Origin: Jacaranda mimosifolia
Lineage: Eukaryota; Streptophyta; Magnoliopsida; Lamiales; Bignoniaceae
Length of the DNA: 64,000 nt
Assembly (NCBI GenBank): GCA_018894105.1
Contig: CM032125.1
Span: 28,567,032 to 28,631,031 of the forward strand
Direction: 5' to 3'
Every line of letters begins with the position of its first letter. The first letter of the stretch is position 1. A model generated the notes under the pieces. The model made no database searches, was not told the origin of the DNA, and saw only the letters and a list, made by a program, of their open reading frames with translations. The position numbers and the translations under genes are program-made. Below, piece by piece: positions 62,560 through 64,000 of the stretch.

Positions 62560-63757
62560 GGGTTCAATGGATGACCTCTTGATCTAAATCCTTTTGGGCT
62601 TCTATGTCAAATCATTGATGCGCTTTAAGTTCATGTCCAAGCATTGGGAATCTTTAATCACCAGCTGACATTTTTCTCTTCTGCGCAATCCAGATCCCAA
62701 CCCTATGGTGGGATTGCTCAATCTTGTCTCAAAGTTAAGATAGGATCCTGTCAAAAAGAGATCATGCTCATGGCATTATAAGTTTAAGCACATCCATTTA
62801 TATTTCAAAAATCCAATCAACACACCATTTAGAGAACTCATTTTCTCGAAGAAGAAGGCTGATAATTTTTGGATTCAACAGTCTTCTAATGGATTACTTG
62901 TTTGTTGTAGCAATAGGAATTTTAATATTAGGGCTAATAGGTGTTTTGTAAACAAGTGCTATATATATAATCCTACTACACGCTAGTTCACCACAATTCC
63001 CATGCAAACTATTGTGAATGGAATGTTAGTATATGGAGTAAACTTAGCTTTTGATCGTGCCAAGTCCCCTCTTACAAAGTTGTTTGTGTTCAAGAATCAG
63101 AGGAGTTCTCTAATGCGCGTGATCATTTTCAAATTAAAATATACTCATCTGAACCCGGTATATGGAGTGTATTTGGTGAACTTTTTCATACTGGGGTCAA
63201 TTTTAATTATGGGGTTTACTGGAATGGTGCAATTCATTGGATTAATTTTAGGATTAGTGAGCTTTTGTATTTCAATGTTGATTAAGAAAAGCTTGGAGGG
63301 GTGTTGATTCCTACAGTGTGAAAGATTAGGAAGGGGAAGAGGAAAGTTAAATACTTTGGGGAATCTCGTGATCATTTACATTTGATTGAAAGTTATCCTA
63401 CAATAGTTACAGGCAAACTCTATCTCAATGTTTATGAGATGAAAAGGGACTATTTAGAGTGGTTTGTGAAGTACCAAGTTGATCTGTCATTTGCTGTTAC
63501 TGCCTATCCTATGATTATCACTCTTGATCGTACTAACAACACGGCCTATGACGTAAATGTATTCTCACTCATTTGTGGTGAGAAGGTGGAAGATTCATTC
63601 TTGGTTTTGAAGATTGCTAATGAAGTCATAAAATTCAAGCTTGAGGGAGGCACTTATGAAGAGATTTATAAGTTGAAATACATTATGGATACTTATCGGA
63701 ACATACTTGGTGCACCATTTGCTTTTGAATACATTAAATCCCTTGCTTGTGTTTGAT
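62560..63757 (+). pseudogene. F-box protein pseudogene, At5g07610-like, copy 2
   Basis: Intact members would be adaptor subunits of SCF ubiquitin ligases. The F-box region reads DDLL-I then ILL and VKSLMRFKFMSKHWESLIT (about 62565-62680), but stops fall after DDLLI and after LITS. Next come RNPDPNPM, a stop, then SSNGLLVCCS (62885) and a YNPTTR-like segment. YGVNLAFDRAKSP lies at about 63030-63070. After a frameshift, NYGVYWNGAIHWI appears at about 63215, then YFGESRDHLHLIESYP, NVYEMKRDY and YIKSLACV to the stop at about 63756. The last 124 codons (63382-63756) are open. With two or more stops and a frameshift it cannot make the full protein. Confidence 0.85.
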
Positions 63758-64000
63758 GCTTGCTTTATGATGATAATTTCTGTACTTCACATTATTGCTA
63801 TCACTGAACCTTATGAATTCCATATGGGTGAAGATAATTATTGTAGTTTAGGTGCAAAAAGGAGAAGAACAAAGACCATCACTCACTGAGGTTGGCTTGC
63901 TTGGACAATAGAAGGTTCATGTGGCTGTCTCAATAGCTATTGCTTAGTTTATCTAGGTGCTTTGCTGTAAGTTTCCCATGGCCCGAAAATCATTGAAATT
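63758..64000. other. 3' flank of F-box pseudogene copy 2
   Basis: The first 60 bases still align with the flank of copy 1 (60119-60178), so the duplication extended past the stop codon. Nothing else is recognised before the window ends. Confidence 0.5.

Noticed and set aside
1..64000. tRNA, rRNA, snoRNA genes and CRISPR-like arrays
   Set aside because: None was recognised by reading. A tRNAscan-SE or Infernal run would be needed to exclude small RNA genes in introns, for example in NHP2.

Overview
This window is nuclear DNA from a flowering plant, almost certainly a eudicot. The genes are intron-rich with GT-AG splice sites, the intergenic DNA is AT-rich, and there are LTR retrotransposons, MITE-type DNA elements and degenerate F-box genes. 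I could not identify the species.

Layout. (1) 1-434: the 3' part of an ethylene-response-factor (AP2/ERF) gene, + strand. (2) 435-9534: intergenic DNA with a ladder of small DNA transposons, including an 8-bp-TSD hAT-like element at 5858-6688. (3) 9535-14704, minus: a complete 14-exon plastid ATP-phosphofructokinase gene (539 aa). (4) 16209-20526, minus: a complete 10-exon DUF676 alpha/beta-hydrolase gene (358 aa). (5) 20916-28890: transposon-rich, AT-rich DNA without a recognisable gene. (6) 29092-32802, minus: a complete 6-exon WD-repeat protein of the WRAP73/WDR8 family (460 aa). (7) 35445-38007, minus: a complete 4-exon NHP2 gene (H/ACA snoRNP protein, 157 aa). (8) 38347-44830: an old, internally deleted Ty3-gypsy element of Tat type with an antisense ORF. 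(9) 45942-49487, plus: a complete 7-exon CBP3/UQCC1-type mitochondrial complex III assembly gene (283 aa) with one GC-AG intron. (10) 50718-51917: a Mutator-like non-autonomous element with a perfect 9-bp TSD. (11) 52090-59077, minus: a full-length but mutated Ty1-copia element with a perfect 5-bp TSD. (12) 59220-63757: two tandem F-box pseudogenes of the At5g07610-like family.

The five complete genes are housekeeping genes and do not form one pathway: plastid glycolysis, a probable lipase/esterase, a microtubule-organising-centre protein, snoRNP/telomerase RNA biology and respiratory complex III assembly. From memory, an ERF, a PFK, a DUF676 hydrolase and a CBP3 gene also lie together in two duplicated blocks of Arabidopsis chromosome 5, so much of this order looks ancestral. 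Exon coordinates were worked out by hand from splice sites, reading frame and family similarity. In each complete gene the exon lengths sum to a whole number of codons.

I found no convincing undescribed system. The more unusual points are the GC-AG intron, a tandem splice acceptor in PFK, a family of related MITEs with 3-bp TSDs, the pol-deleted gypsy element that keeps its antisense ORF, and an unexplained GC-rich block at about 23.4-23.7 kb.
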